DNA of 50,153 nt, taken from Acidimicrobiia bacterium (lineage in GTDB: Bacteria > Actinomycetota > Acidimicrobiia > Acidimicrobiales > CATQHL01). Positions 32,801 through 41,873 of this stretch are shown piece after piece (position 1 is the stretch's first letter; each line of letters begins with the position of its first letter). The DNA lies in NCBI GenBank assembly GCA_009835395.1, contig VXXM01000030.1, positions 1 to 50,153 on the forward strand. Reading direction: 5' to 3'. The position numbers and the translations under genes are program-made. The notes under the pieces are model-generated. The model ran no database searches. It worked only from the letters and a program-made list of their open reading frames with translations, and was not told where the DNA came from.

Positions 32801-34831
32801 GTGCCGAATGATCGACCCACCACGATGATCGGGGTCACGTCCGGCTTCGGCCGGCTCACCTTCGACCCGGACACGGGAAGCGTCGAGGTGGAAGGGCTCG
32901 GCTCGCTGGATGTCGGGGTGTCGGTGAACGGGTCTCGGCTGCGCCACGTGCGGACCGAGACGTCGATCGAGAGCCCGCTGATGGGTCGCATCGTCCAGCA
33001 CCTCGCCGGCGACGGCGCGACGGCGCGCCTCTGCTGGGATGCGCACACGACCGAGAACCTGCATCTCTACGCGAGCGTGCGTGCCGAGAGCGCGCTCGCT
33101 GTGGAGCGTGTGGAACTGCCCCGTGTGGTGCTGGAGGACGCTGCGGACGCCGCGGTCGACCGGGCCGATGCCTCGGGCGTGTTGCTGGGGTCCTCCGCCG
33201 CCATCGGGGTCGCCGTGAAGAAGTACCCGTGGCTGGCGTCATGGAACGACGTCGGCGCCCACGGTCACCGCACGCTCGCCGACAGCGTGCTGGTCGCTGG
33301 CTCCGACGGTGACTCGCTGGCGGTTACCACGGCGTTCCCCGTCGAGCTGTCGGCGGGTCAGACCCTCGAGGCGGCCGTCTTCCTGCGCCGCGGCGAGGCC
33401 GACAGCGATGATTTTCGCGCCGCGCTGCGTCACGAGGTCCGTTACGACCACCGTGACGAGGTCCGGTACATCCCCGAGGGCGAGTTCGCCGAGCAGCGGG
33501 TCTGGGAGATCGAGGACCGCTGGCTGGGGCCGCCTATCACCGAGGGCGCCCTTCATCGTCCCTACGACCAACTCATCACCCGGCCGCTCGGCTTGAACGT
33601 GCTGGCCCGCCGCCGCTTCACCTGGAGCAACGAGGACTTCTCGCTCTGGCGCCTCACCGGCAAGGAGCACTACCGCGACTCGGGAATCAAGAAGGCGTTC
33701 GCCCTGATCGACACGCAGAACCGCCACGGCGGCTGGTACGAGGGGGTCGAATTCATGAACCTCCCGCCAGAGCATCACCACATGTACGACACCTACATCT
33801 CGGGCATGTTCCTGCTCGACGCCTACGACGCCACCGGCTACGACGGTTTCTTGCAGGCGGCCGAGCGGGCCGTGGGTTTCTGGGTGTCGAACCCGCCGCC
33901 GGCCAACGGACACGTGGAGGTTGCCGAGGGGGCCTGGTGGTACCGATGGGGCGGCTACATCAACGAGTTCGGCTACACCGACGAGCGCTGCGTCCTGAAC
34001 ACGCACTCCGGCGCCACCGCCTTCCTCGCCATGTACGCCGAGCGGACCGGCGACCCGGACGCCCGCCGCGGCGCCGAGGCCGGCCTGGCCGCGATGCGCT
34101 GGGGGTTGGAGCGGGGCATCCAGCGCGGTGACGGTCAGTTCCTCTACTGCCTCAGCCAGATCGACCCCACACTGGAGCGCCCGGGCGACCCGCCGTACAT
34201 CAGGCTCGATCTGGTGCCGCAGATCGAGGATGTCTACACGGTGGCGTCCAGCTACAGGCTGATGATGGCGCTGCGCAGCATCCCCGATCCGGTCATCACC
34301 GCCGCCATCGGGCGGGCCCTGGACTACTGGTGGGTGGGCCACCGAGCCGGCACGGTCTACACGTACCGCGCCTACTCGGCCATCGCCTTCGGCGTGGCTG
34401 CGGGCGAGATCGACCTGCGTTACGCCATGGCGCTGCCGGAGATCCTGCGCGACCGCGAGCAGTTCACGTCCATGCAGCGCGGCCTGTCCTCGTTCATCGC
34501 CCCGCACGGGTTGCCGATGCCCTACGTCCGGGCACGCGGGCGACCGGGCCGATTCGTCGAGCCGATCTTCGTGCGCCGGCGCCGCGGCGAGTACCTGTTC
34601 GCGCTGGTCAACACCGAGCAGCCGATGCGCAACATCCCCATCGAAGTCGGCCTGCCGACGGGTGTGTCGCTGCGGGGCGCCTCGCTCATCGACCCTGCGG
34701 GTACCCCCATCGAGGAGGTCCCGGCGTCCTGGGCGCCCGGCGGCGAGCGGACCGCCATCGTGGGCGTGGAGGAGTTGCAGGAGTTCGCCGTGGTCGTCGT
34801 ACGCCTGGAACTCGACGAGCCCGATGCCTGA
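32801..34831 (+). CDS. Cytosolic glycosidase-like protein, family not recognised
   Basis: A 676-residue protein with no signal peptide. Residues about 1-260 are beta-rich. About 265-590 look like an alpha/alpha toroid as in six-hairpin glycosidases or C5-epimerases: helix pairs with NRHGGWYEG (about 307-315), HHHMYDTYISG (about 324-334), WWYRWGGYINEFGY and ERCVLNTHSGATAFLAMYAERTGD. A last beta segment of about 85 residues follows. I cannot assign a family or catalytic residues. GTG 32801 follows AGGGAGGAAATC. Its end overlaps the next gene by 8 nt. A cytosolic toroid beside an importer suggests action on an imported sugar-like compound. Confidence 0.8.
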   Translation: MPNDRPTTMIGVTSGFGRLTFDPDTGSVEVEGLGSLDVGVSVNGSRLRHVRTETSIESPLMGRIVQHLAGDGATARLCWDAHTTENLHLYASVRAESALAVERVELPRVVLEDAADAAVDRADASGVLLGSSAAIGVAVKKYPWLASWNDVGAHGHRTLADSVLVAGSDGDSLAVTTAFPVELSAGQTLEAAVFLRRGEADSDDFRAALRHEVRYDHRDEVRYIPEGEFAEQRVWEIEDRWLGPPITEGALHRPYDQLITRPLGLNVLARRRFTWSNEDFSLWRLTGKEHYRDSGIKKAFALIDTQNRHGGWYEGVEFMNLPPEHHHMYDTYISGMFLLDAYDATGYDGFLQAAERAVGFWVSNPPPANGHVEVAEGAWWYRWGGYINEFGYTDERCVLNTHSGATAFLAMYAERTGDPDARRGAEAGLAAMRWGLERGIQRGDGQFLYCLSQIDPTLERPGDPPYIRLDLVPQIEDVYTVASSYRLMMALRSIPDPVITAAIGRALDYWWVGHRAGTVYTYRAYSAIAFGVAAGEIDLRYAMALPEILRDREQFTSMQRGLSSFIAPHGLPMPYVRARGRPGRFVEPIFVRRRRGEYLFALVNTEQPMRNIPIEVGLPTGVSLRGASLIDPAGTPIEEVPASWAPGGERTAIVGVEELQEFAVVVVRLELDEPDA

Positions 34832-35891
34832 CCTATCCGCCTCAGGGACCTCGACGCCCGGGGGAACCGTGGTTGTCGCGGGAGCCTCCTTCCCGAGCCT
34901 CGACACCGAGCGGTCGTTCCTGGAGCCGCTGGGCTGCACGCTCGTCGACAAGCGCTTCGCCGCCGACGAGGAGGTGCTGGAGGTCTGCCGGGAAGCGGTG
35001 GCGGTGATGACCGACTACTTCGTCTGCGACGCCGCGCGCATCGCCACCTTCGAGCGCTGCAAGGTCATCTGCCAGTACGGCGCCGGCCTGAACCAGGTGG
35101 ACGTGGCGGCCGCCACGGCCGCGGGCATCTACGTCACCCACACCCCCGACTACTGCAGCGAGGAGCTCGGCGACCACACGATGGCGCTGATCCTGGCCTC
35201 GATGCGGCGCATCGTGCGCTTCGACCGGAACATCCGGGCCGGGCGCTGGGACTACAACGACGGTATGCCGATGCGCCGCCTGGCGAACTGCACCCTCGGG
35301 CTGGTGGGCTTCGGCAGGGCGGCGCGGGCGGTGGCGGTGCGTGCCCAGGGGTTCGGCATGACGGTCATCGCGCACGATCCGCTCGTCGACGATGTCTCCT
35401 TCGCGGCCGCCGGTGTGGCGCGTGCCGGCGAACTCGCCGACCTGCTGGCCACCGCGGAGGTGGTCAGTGTCCACGTCCCGCTCGTGCAGTCCACCCGGCA
35501 CCTCATCGGCGCCGAGCAGTTGGCCCTACTGCGCGACGGCGCGTTCCTCGTGAACACTTCCCGCGGCGGCGTCATCGATCAGCAGGCCCTGCAGGCCGAA
35601 CTGGCCACGGGTCGCCTCGGCGGAGCCGGCCTCGACGTGCTCGAGCAGGAGCCGCCGGCCACCGACGAACCCCTGCTTTCGTGCGAGGACGCCGTGCTCA
35701 CCCCGCACACCGCGTTCCTGTCGGTCGAATCGCTGGAGCTCGTGCAGACTCGCGCCGGCTCCGAAGTGGCGCGCGTGCTCACCGGCGAGGCACCGGTCTA
35801 CGGCGTGAACGTCGCGGGCGTGCGGGACGGCAGGACCGGCGACGGAGCGGCAGGCCCTGCCGACGTGGCTCTATTCTGGCGAGAGAACTGA
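34824..35891 (+). CDS. D-2-hydroxyacid dehydrogenase, NAD-binding
   Basis: A 355-residue member of the D-isomer hydroxyacid dehydrogenase family (phosphoglycerate dehydrogenase/CtBP relatives). Seen: ICQYGAGLNQVDV, the dinucleotide motif LGLVGFGRAARAVA, catalytic Arg in NTSRGGVID, Glu in EQEPP and His in TPHTAF. It should interconvert a 2-hydroxy acid and a 2-keto acid with NAD(H). The first 15 residues are unconserved. ATG 34824 overlaps the previous stop by 8 nt, so it is coupled to the glycosidase-like gene and probably handles the acid it releases. Confidence 0.9.
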   Translation: MPDLSASGTSTPGGTVVVAGASFPSLDTERSFLEPLGCTLVDKRFAADEEVLEVCREAVAVMTDYFVCDAARIATFERCKVICQYGAGLNQVDVAAATAAGIYVTHTPDYCSEELGDHTMALILASMRRIVRFDRNIRAGRWDYNDGMPMRRLANCTLGLVGFGRAARAVAVRAQGFGMTVIAHDPLVDDVSFAAAGVARAGELADLLATAEVVSVHVPLVQSTRHLIGAEQLALLRDGAFLVNTSRGGVIDQQALQAELATGRLGGAGLDVLEQEPPATDEPLLSCEDAVLTPHTAFLSVESLELVQTRAGSEVARVLTGEAPVYGVNVAGVRDGRTGDGAAGPADVALFWREN

Positions 35892-35904
35892 TCTGGAGAA
35901 CGCA

Positions 35905-37071
35905 ATGGGCGCAATCACTCTTGACAACTGCACGAAGGTGTACCCGAACGGGGTACGGGCCGTGGACGATCTGTCGTTGCAGATCAACGACGGCGAGTTC
36001 ATGGTTCTCGTGGGCCCGTCGGGCTGCGGCAAGTCCACGATGTTGCGCATGATCGCCGGGCTGGAGGAGGTCACCGAGGGGACGATCACCATCGGTGACC
36101 GGGACGTGACCGATCTGGCGCCGCCCGAGCGGGACATCGCCATGGTGTTCCAGAACTACGCCCTCTACCCGCACATGTCGGTGCGGGAGAACCTCGGCTT
36201 CGGGCTGCGGATGCGCAAGATCCCCAAGGCCCAGCGGGAGGAGCATGTCAACGCCGTGGCGCGCACGCTGGGCCTTGGCGAGTTGCTGGACCGCAAGCCG
36301 GCGGCACTGTCGGGCGGGCAGCGTCAGCGCGTTGCGATGGGTCGGGCGATGGTGCGCGAACCTGCCGCGTTCCTGATGGACGAGCCGCTCTCGAATCTGG
36401 ATGCCAAGTTGCGAGTGGCCATGCGTTCGGAGTTGGTCCGCCTGCACGCCCGCTTGCAGACCACGTCGCTGTTCGTGACGCATGATCAGACCGAGGCGAT
36501 GACGTTGGGCCAGCGGGTGGCGGTGCTGCGCGACGGCGTGCTGCAGCAGTGTGACACCCCCCAGCAACTCTTCAGCAACCCAGTGAACCTGTTCGTCGGT
36601 GCCTTCATCGGCTCGCCGAGCATGAACTTCGTGGAGGCAGCGGTCGCCGGTGGCAGCGTTGTGTTTCCTGGACTGGGAATGCCTCTGCCGGAGCATTCCC
36701 CACTGGCCGGCCAGGAGCGCTCGGTGCTCGTGGGCATCCGACCGACCGACTTCGCTCACAGCGACGATGCGGCGGCCGATCTCCCGCGCATGCAGGTGGT
36801 GCCGTCGGTGGTCGAGGAATTGGGCGCGGAGACCTACGTGGTGTTCACAATCGACGCTCCCCGTGTCGACACCGAGGCGACGCGCGCCGCTGCAGAGGCT
36901 GAGCGCACCGACGAGGTGACGTTGCTGGCTGACGAGGAGGGCGCGGTTTTCACGGCCCGCGTCGACCCGCGCCGCGCCCCCCGCGTTGGCGAACCCTTGG
37001 AGCTGGCCGTGGACAGCGAGCGCGTCCACTTCTTCGACCCGGACACCGGCGACGCCATCCGCGCCACCTAG
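35905..37071 (+). CDS. ABC importer ATPase, MalK/UgpC family
   Basis: A 388-residue ATPase: Walker A GPSGCGKST (37-45), Q-loop FQNYALYPHMSVREN, signature LSGGQRQRV (about 135), Walker B FLMDEPLSNLD, switch HDQTEAM, then C-terminal OB-fold (TOBE-like) regions from about 240. Such ATPases drive the binding-protein and permease pair that opens this operon; they are separated by five enzyme genes and a small protein. ATG 35905 has GGAG nearby and lies 13 nt after the dehydrogenase gene. Confidence 0.92.
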   Translation: MGAITLDNCTKVYPNGVRAVDDLSLQINDGEFMVLVGPSGCGKSTMLRMIAGLEEVTEGTITIGDRDVTDLAPPERDIAMVFQNYALYPHMSVRENLGFGLRMRKIPKAQREEHVNAVARTLGLGELLDRKPAALSGGQRQRVAMGRAMVREPAAFLMDEPLSNLDAKLRVAMRSELVRLHARLQTTSLFVTHDQTEAMTLGQRVAVLRDGVLQQCDTPQQLFSNPVNLFVGAFIGSPSMNFVEAAVAGGSVVFPGLGMPLPEHSPLAGQERSVLVGIRPTDFAHSDDAAADLPRMQVVPSVVEELGAETYVVFTIDAPRVDTEATRAAAEAERTDEVTLLADEEGAVFTARVDPRRAPRVGEPLELAVDSERVHFFDPDTGDAIRAT

Positions 37072-37087
37072 TGCCGGATTCCGTAAC

Positions 37088-37110
37088 GCCGCCCCGGCGG
37101 GCGGGGCGGC
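37088..37110. terminator. GC hairpin between converging operons
   Basis: GCCGCCCCG, loop GCGGG, CGGGGCGGC: a perfect 9-bp stem in the 44-nt gap between converging ATPase and permease stops. There is no T-tract on either side, so its strength as a terminator is uncertain. Confidence 0.45.
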
Positions 37111-37115
37111 TGCGG

Positions 37116-38033
37116 TCAGAAGTCGGGTTCTCGCAGTTCGGCGTAGCCGGCCTCGGCCTCCAGGGAGCGGCGCCGCCACAGGCCGCCCAGCCAGACGGCG
37201 AAGATCGTCAGTACGAAGGGGATCATCAGCACGAACTCCCGGGGCACTCGCTCGGTGATGTTGATCTGCGACTGGATGCCGATGGCGTCGGCGAAGCCGA
37301 AGAACAGCCCGGCGAAGGCGGCGCCGATGGGGTGCCAGGCTCCGAAGATGACCGCCACGAAGGCGATGAACCCCCGCCCATTGGTCATGTTCTCGGTGAA
37401 GTTCCGCAGTGCCCCCACCGAGAGTTCGGCCCCGCCCAGAGCGCACAGCGCTCCGGCGATGAGGATTGCCTGGAGCCGCACCATCGACGGGTTCACACCT
37501 GCCGAGCGGGCCGCGAACGGGTACTCGCCGACCGCCGCGAGGCGCAGCCCGAAGCGGCTCCGCCGTAGCACCACCCAGGCGGCCAGCACGATCAGCGGGG
37601 TGATCCACACGAAGATGGAGTGCTCGGCGATGATCACACCCGCCCCGGAGGTGACGTCGCGGACCGGGCGCGGCAGTACCACGTCGGTGAACAGCGAGCC
37701 GCGCACGTCGAAGATGGCCCCCAGGGCGTAGGCGGTGCCTCCTAAGCCGATGGAGGTGAGCCCCAATCCGGCGATGATGACGTTGGCGCCCAGCGGGCCG
37801 ATCACCCACCAGTACAACGCCGACAGCAGCAGGCACACGCCGATGGCCGCCAGGACGCCGAGTTCCACCGAGCCGGTGGTGTCGCCCACGGCCACGGTTG
37901 TGAAGGCGCCGGCGATCATCAGCCCTTCCAACCCCAGGTGAAAGATGCCGGCGCGGAAGGCGAAGACGCCGGCCATGGCGACCAGGACCAGCGGGGCAGC
38001 CGAGCGCAGCGTGGTGGCCAGGATCTGTTCCAT
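37116..38033 (-). CDS. ABC permease of a BMP-type (nucleoside-like) importer
   Basis: A 305-residue inner-membrane permease of the branched-chain/ribose permease fold used by BMP-family importers (guanosine or other purine nucleoside uptake in known cases). Typical segments: RAGIFHLGLEGLMIAGAF, GLGLTSIGLGGTAYALG, RRSRFGLRLAAVGEYPFAARSAGV and RGFIAFVAVIFGAWHPIGAAFAGLFFGFADA. ATG 38033 shares one base with the stop of the previous permease. Last gene of the importer set; a GC hairpin follows. Confidence 0.9.
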   Translation of the reverse strand: MEQILATTLRSAAPLVLVAMAGVFAFRAGIFHLGLEGLMIAGAFTTVAVGDTTGSVELGVLAAIGVCLLLSALYWWVIGPLGANVIIAGLGLTSIGLGGTAYALGAIFDVRGSLFTDVVLPRPVRDVTSGAGVIIAEHSIFVWITPLIVLAAWVVLRRSRFGLRLAAVGEYPFAARSAGVNPSMVRLQAILIAGALCALGGAELSVGALRNFTENMTNGRGFIAFVAVIFGAWHPIGAAFAGLFFGFADAIGIQSQINITERVPREFVLMIPFVLTIFAVWLGGLWRRRSLEAEAGYAELREPDF

Positions 38034-39076
38034 CAGCCTGCCGGAGCCTCGGTCTGGGCCGCCCGCCGCCGCCGCACGGCCCGGAACTTGATGGTGACCA
38101 GGAAGGCCACCATGCCGTGCAGCAGCACCAGGGCGGGCGGCGGCAGGTCGGTCACGATCGGCAGGAACAGGATGGCCGCCTGCAGGCCGCCGAAGAAGAT
38201 GGCGGCCACCACGGTGCCCCACACGTTCAACAGGCCCACGAGTGCGACGACGACGGCGGTGAAGCCGACCTCGGGCGAGAACCCGGTGACCAGACGCGCT
38301 GCCGGGCCGTAGAGCTCGACGGCGCCGGCCAGCCCGGCCAGCGCTCCCGACAGGGCGAAGGCGCCCAAGCCGACGCGGCGCACGTTGATCCCCTGCCAGC
38401 GGGCCATCGTAGCGTTGCGGCCGACCAGGGTCATGGTGAGCCCGAAGCGGGTGCGCTCCAGCACCAGCCAGACGAGCACCGTGACGCCCGCCACCAACAG
38501 CAGCACGGTGAGCGACACTCCCGAGCCGCCGGTGAGGCGGAAGGCCTCGGGGATGCGCTCGCTGGCGGCCGTCTGGCCGGTGCCCTGCGGGTTGCGCATC
38601 GGCCCGGCGGTGAGGTATTGGAGCACCAATGCGCCGATGAAGCTCATCATCAGCGTGGTGAGCACCTCGTCGGTCCCGAAGCGCACCCGCAGCCAACCCG
38701 GGAACAGCGACCACAGCACGCCGGCGAGCATCGCCGCCAGCGTCCCGCAGAGGATCACCAGCCCGGCCGGGCCCTCGCGCCAGCCCAGCGAGATGGCCAA
38801 GGCCGAGCAGGCTCCCATGTAGAACTGCCCCTGGCCCCCGATATTGAAGAACCCGGCCCGGAAGCCGATCACCACGCCGAGGGCGATCAGCAGCAGCGGG
38901 ATCGCCCAGCGGATCGACGAGGTGGACGCTCCCGTGGCGGTGATGGCGCCCTGGATGATCCCCGAGAAGACGTCCCCCACGCTGTAGCCACTGACCCGGA
39001 GGATCAGCGCGGTGATCAGGAACGACGCCACGACCAGGACCACCGTCCACACCGCGCGCCGCAGCCCGCTGGTCAT
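38033..39076 (-). CDS. ABC permease of a BMP-type importer
   Basis: A 347-residue partner permease. A first membrane helix, the signature region FRAGFFNIGGQGQFYMGA, the long loop around TAGPMRNPQGTGQTAAS, and LERTRFGLTMTLVGRNATMARWQGINVRR are typical of the larger BMP-importer permease. Start ATG 39076 overlaps the ATPase gene by 4 nt. The C-terminal tail is basic (RAVRRRRAAQ). Confidence 0.9.
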   Translation of the reverse strand: MTSGLRRAVWTVVLVVASFLITALILRVSGYSVGDVFSGIIQGAITATGASTSSIRWAIPLLLIALGVVIGFRAGFFNIGGQGQFYMGACSALAISLGWREGPAGLVILCGTLAAMLAGVLWSLFPGWLRVRFGTDEVLTTLMMSFIGALVLQYLTAGPMRNPQGTGQTAASERIPEAFRLTGGSGVSLTVLLLVAGVTVLVWLVLERTRFGLTMTLVGRNATMARWQGINVRRVGLGAFALSGALAGLAGAVELYGPAARLVTGFSPEVGFTAVVVALVGLLNVWGTVVAAIFFGGLQAAILFLPIVTDLPPPALVLLHGMVAFLVTIKFRAVRRRRAAQTEAPAG

Positions 39077-40626
39077 CGCACGGCCCCCGTCATGGCGTCA
39101 CCGACCGCTCGCCGGTCGTACGGCCCGTCGAATTCGGCGACGATCCGCCCGCCGTAGATGACCAGCAGCCGGTCCGACAACTCGAACAGCTCGTCGAGGT
39201 CCGAGGAGACCAGCAGCACGCCCGCGCCTGCCTCCCGCAGTCCCCGCAGCGAGCGGCGCACGAACTCGGTGGCGGCGAAGTCCAGGCCGCGGGTGGGTTG
39301 GGCGGCCACCAGCACCTCCACGCCGTCGGCCAGTTCGCGGGACAGGATGAGGCGCTGCACGTTGCCGCCCGAGAGGCTCTCGGCGGGCTGGGTGGCCGTG
39401 TCGTAGCGGACCCGCCAGAGGTCCATCGCCTCGCTCGCCTGCCGCTTGTACTGCCGCAGCGAGATCAGCGGGGAGCGTCCCCGGTGGCGCCCCAGCAGGC
39501 GCAGCGCCGACTGGTTCAGCCACAGTGGCGCGCTCTGGCTGACGCCCTCGGTGTTGCGGTCGAAGGGCACCAGTCTCAGACCCCGCAGCCGTCTCCGGGC
39601 CGGCGCGGCCGCGGTCACCTCGTCCCCGCCGATGCGGACCGTGCCCTCGGTGACCGATGTAAGGCCGGCGATCACCGAGACGAGGCTGCGTTGCCCGTTC
39701 CCCTCTACTCCTGCGATCCCCACGATCTCGCCGGCCTCCACCCGGAGGTCCACGGCGGTGAGTCCCGGTTCGAAGGCCGACTCGCCGCTCGAGGTGCCCG
39801 CCAACTCGAGGAGTGTCTCCTGGGACTCGTGCGCCGCGGTCCGAACACCGACGGCGCTGTCGGCGTGGCCGGCTGGACCCACGATGGCGTCGCTGAGGCG
39901 GCCCTGGGACACCTCCGACATCTCGGCGGGGCCCAGCACCAGCTCGCCGTCGCGCAGCACGCTCACCGTGTCGGCCACGGCCGCCACCTCCCGGAGCTTG
40001 TGCAGGACGACGAGAATCGTGACGCCGCTGTCGCGCAGGCGCCGCAGCCGCTCGAAGAGGGCGTCGATGGCAACGGGCGTGAGCAGGGCGGTGGGCTCGT
40101 CCAGCAGCAGCAGTCGCGCCTCGGTCGCCAGCGCCCGCACGATCTCCAGGGACTGGCGGGCCTCGACGGGCAGGTCGCGGATGCGCGTCGACAGCGCCGC
40201 CGTCCCGCCGATCTCGGCCACGTCGTCCTGCCAGCGTTGCTGGAGGTCGCCGCGCCGGTAGACGGCGCGTCCTCCCGGACGGGCGGCGGTCAGTTCAAGA
40301 GCCTCTGCCACGGTGAACGACGGCGGTAGCGAGAAGTGCTGGTGCACCATCGCCAGGCCGGCGGCCTTTGCGGCGCGCACGTCACCCGCGGGGATCTCCT
40401 GACCGGCGATGTGGAAGTCGCCCGTATCGGGCACCTGCAGCCCGCCCAGCACCTTGGCCAGGGTGGTCTTGCCGGCGCCGTTCTGGCCGACGAGGGCATG
40501 GATGCGCCCGGGCGCCAATTCCAGGCTGACGTCGTGCAGCGCCCGGACGGCGCCGAAGGAGACGCCGAGCGACCGGCAGCGAACCGCCGGGGCCCCGGCG
40601 GGAGCCGGTCCGCTCGGCGCCGTCAT
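39073..40626 (-). CDS. ABC ATPase with two nucleotide-binding domains, BMP-importer type
   Basis: A 517-residue tandem ATPase as in ribose and nucleoside importers. First half: Walker A GQNGAGKTT, an atypical signature LPVEARQSLEI usual for this group, Walker B LLLLDEPTA. Second half: degenerate Walker A GVEGNGQRSL, signature LSGGNVQRLILSREL, and VAAQPTRGLD. Each half has the switch-type end region. The start at 40626 lies 19 nt after the binding-protein gene, so the set forms a single transcription unit. Confidence 0.92.
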   Translation of the reverse strand: MTAPSGPAPAGAPAVRCRSLGVSFGAVRALHDVSLELAPGRIHALVGQNGAGKTTLAKVLGGLQVPDTGDFHIAGQEIPAGDVRAAKAAGLAMVHQHFSLPPSFTVAEALELTAARPGGRAVYRRGDLQQRWQDDVAEIGGTAALSTRIRDLPVEARQSLEIVRALATEARLLLLDEPTALLTPVAIDALFERLRRLRDSGVTILVVLHKLREVAAVADTVSVLRDGELVLGPAEMSEVSQGRLSDAIVGPAGHADSAVGVRTAAHESQETLLELAGTSSGESAFEPGLTAVDLRVEAGEIVGIAGVEGNGQRSLVSVIAGLTSVTEGTVRIGGDEVTAAAPARRRLRGLRLVPFDRNTEGVSQSAPLWLNQSALRLLGRHRGRSPLISLRQYKRQASEAMDLWRVRYDTATQPAESLSGGNVQRLILSRELADGVEVLVAAQPTRGLDFAATEFVRRSLRGLREAGAGVLLVSSDLDELFELSDRLLVIYGGRIVAEFDGPYDRRAVGDAMTGAVR

Positions 40627-40645
40627 CGGTTGGAGATTAGTTCCC

Positions 40646-41770
40646 TCAGAGTTCGGGGTTGAAGGGGACCTCCAGCGACCCGTCCTTGATGGCCGAGCGG
40701 GCTTCGTCGACCTCGCCGAGCGTTGCGTTGATGATGTCCACCATCTCGGCCGGGCCGTTCTCCAGGAAGTTGGGGCTGATCACCATGTCGACCCCGCCCT
40801 CGGCCACACCGGCACCGACGTAGCCGGGCGTGTAGTCGTCGCTGATCGCGTGCTCCACCTGCGCGTGGAGGATCTCGGCCCAGTACAGCAGGACGCTGGC
40901 GATCACGTTCGGGCTGTCGAAGTAGTTCTCCGAGCCGCCGATCACGTAGCCGCCCTTCTCCTCGGCGGCCTGGATGACGCCGAGGTCGGTGGCCGCGGCG
41001 TCGGTCATGATGATGTCCACGCCGCCGTCGTACAGCGCCGCACCCAGCTCGCGTCCCTTGGCGGGATCTTCGAAGGAGTCGGCGAAGGCGGCCTCACCGG
41101 TGATCGCGGAGTTCTTGGTCTGCGCCGCCGCCACGAAGGCGTTGTAGTCGGCGTTCAGCGGCGGGATCGACACGCCGCCCACGAATCCGACCTTGCCGGT
41201 GGTGTTCAGCGCTCCGGCCAGGATGCCGGCCAGATAGGTGCCCTTGTAGTAGTCGAATCCGATGGAGACGAGGTTGTCGACGCCTCCCTCGAAGCCGAAG
41301 ATGTGGATCCACCGGGTGTCGGGGAAGTCCGGGGCCACCGCCACGACGGCGTCCTGCATGGGCGGGAAGGTGACCGCGATGATGTCGGTGCCCTGGTTGG
41401 CCAGGTTGCGGAGCGTGGTCTCGAAGGTCGACGGATCGGTCGCCTCGATGAACGTGATGTCGGCACCGAAGTCGGCCTCCACCATCTCGAGGCCCCGCAC
41501 TAAGTCGTCGATCGGCCCCAGATCGCCCGCCTTCTGGTTCGCCACCAAGGCGACCGACGGCGTCTCGGCGGGTTCGGGTTCCTCTGCGGGTGCCGGCTCG
41601 TCTGTCGGCTCGGGTTCCTCGACCGGTTCGGGATCGGCCGCCTCAGTGGACGGCGCCTCGGTCGGTGCGGGCTCCGGAGCGGCGGTGTCCCCGTCGTCGT
41701 CGGCTCCGCAGGCGGCGGCCAGGAGGGCGCCGGCCACCAGAATGGCTGAGAGAATGCGTCGGCTTCGCAT
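40646..41770 (-). CDS. BMP-family solute-binding lipoprotein
   Basis: A 374-residue binding protein of the basic membrane protein family. Lipobox LLAAAC (Cys21) is followed by GADDDGD and an acidic Pro/Glu/Ala/Thr stalk (about 29-72). Core segments: DLGPIDDLVRGLEMVEADFGADI, FPPMQDAVVAVAPDFPDTRWIHIFG, FDYYKGTYLAGILAGAL, GKVGFVGG and DIIMTDAAATDLGVIQAAEEKGGYVIG. Known members bind nucleosides or other small polar compounds. ATG 41770 follows GGGAGGACTCCC; the longer frame to 41818 would run through the operator, which argues against it. First gene of the importer unit. Confidence 0.92.
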   Translation of the reverse strand: MRSRRILSAILVAGALLAAACGADDDGDTAAPEPAPTEAPSTEAADPEPVEEPEPTDEPAPAEEPEPAETPSVALVANQKAGDLGPIDDLVRGLEMVEADFGADITFIEATDPSTFETTLRNLANQGTDIIAVTFPPMQDAVVAVAPDFPDTRWIHIFGFEGGVDNLVSIGFDYYKGTYLAGILAGALNTTGKVGFVGGVSIPPLNADYNAFVAAAQTKNSAITGEAAFADSFEDPAKGRELGAALYDGGVDIIMTDAAATDLGVIQAAEEKGGYVIGGSENYFDSPNVIASVLLYWAEILHAQVEHAISDDYTPGYVGAGVAEGGVDMVISPNFLENGPAEMVDIINATLGEVDEARSAIKDGSLEVPFNPEL

Positions 41771-41792
41771 GGGAGTCCTCCCTGCTTGTGAT

Positions 41793-41815
41793 TTCACTAA
41801 AATATAGATCTTCAA
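41793..41815 (-). promoter_or_regulatory. Putative XRE-cupin operator/core promoter, importer copy
   Basis: On the minus strand TTGAA, then GAT, then CTATATTTTAGTGAA. It is identical at 20 of 23 positions to 45887-45909 and contains TATATT, a good -10, about 39 nt before the binding-protein start. It is AT-rich in a very GC-rich sequence. The CTA-N5-TAG dyad is at its centre. See the regulator entry. Confidence 0.7.
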
Positions 41816-41873
41816 CAAATAGAAGTCAATCGCGAGCGACTGCAGGTGTGGTCAGCGCCTCCGCGGCGCCGGT

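Noticed and set aside
37116-39050. A single frame that would fuse the end of one permease to the other
   Set aside because: The upstream part of that frame is nonsense while the true permease lies in another frame ending at 38033; the second permease has its own ATG overlapping that stop.
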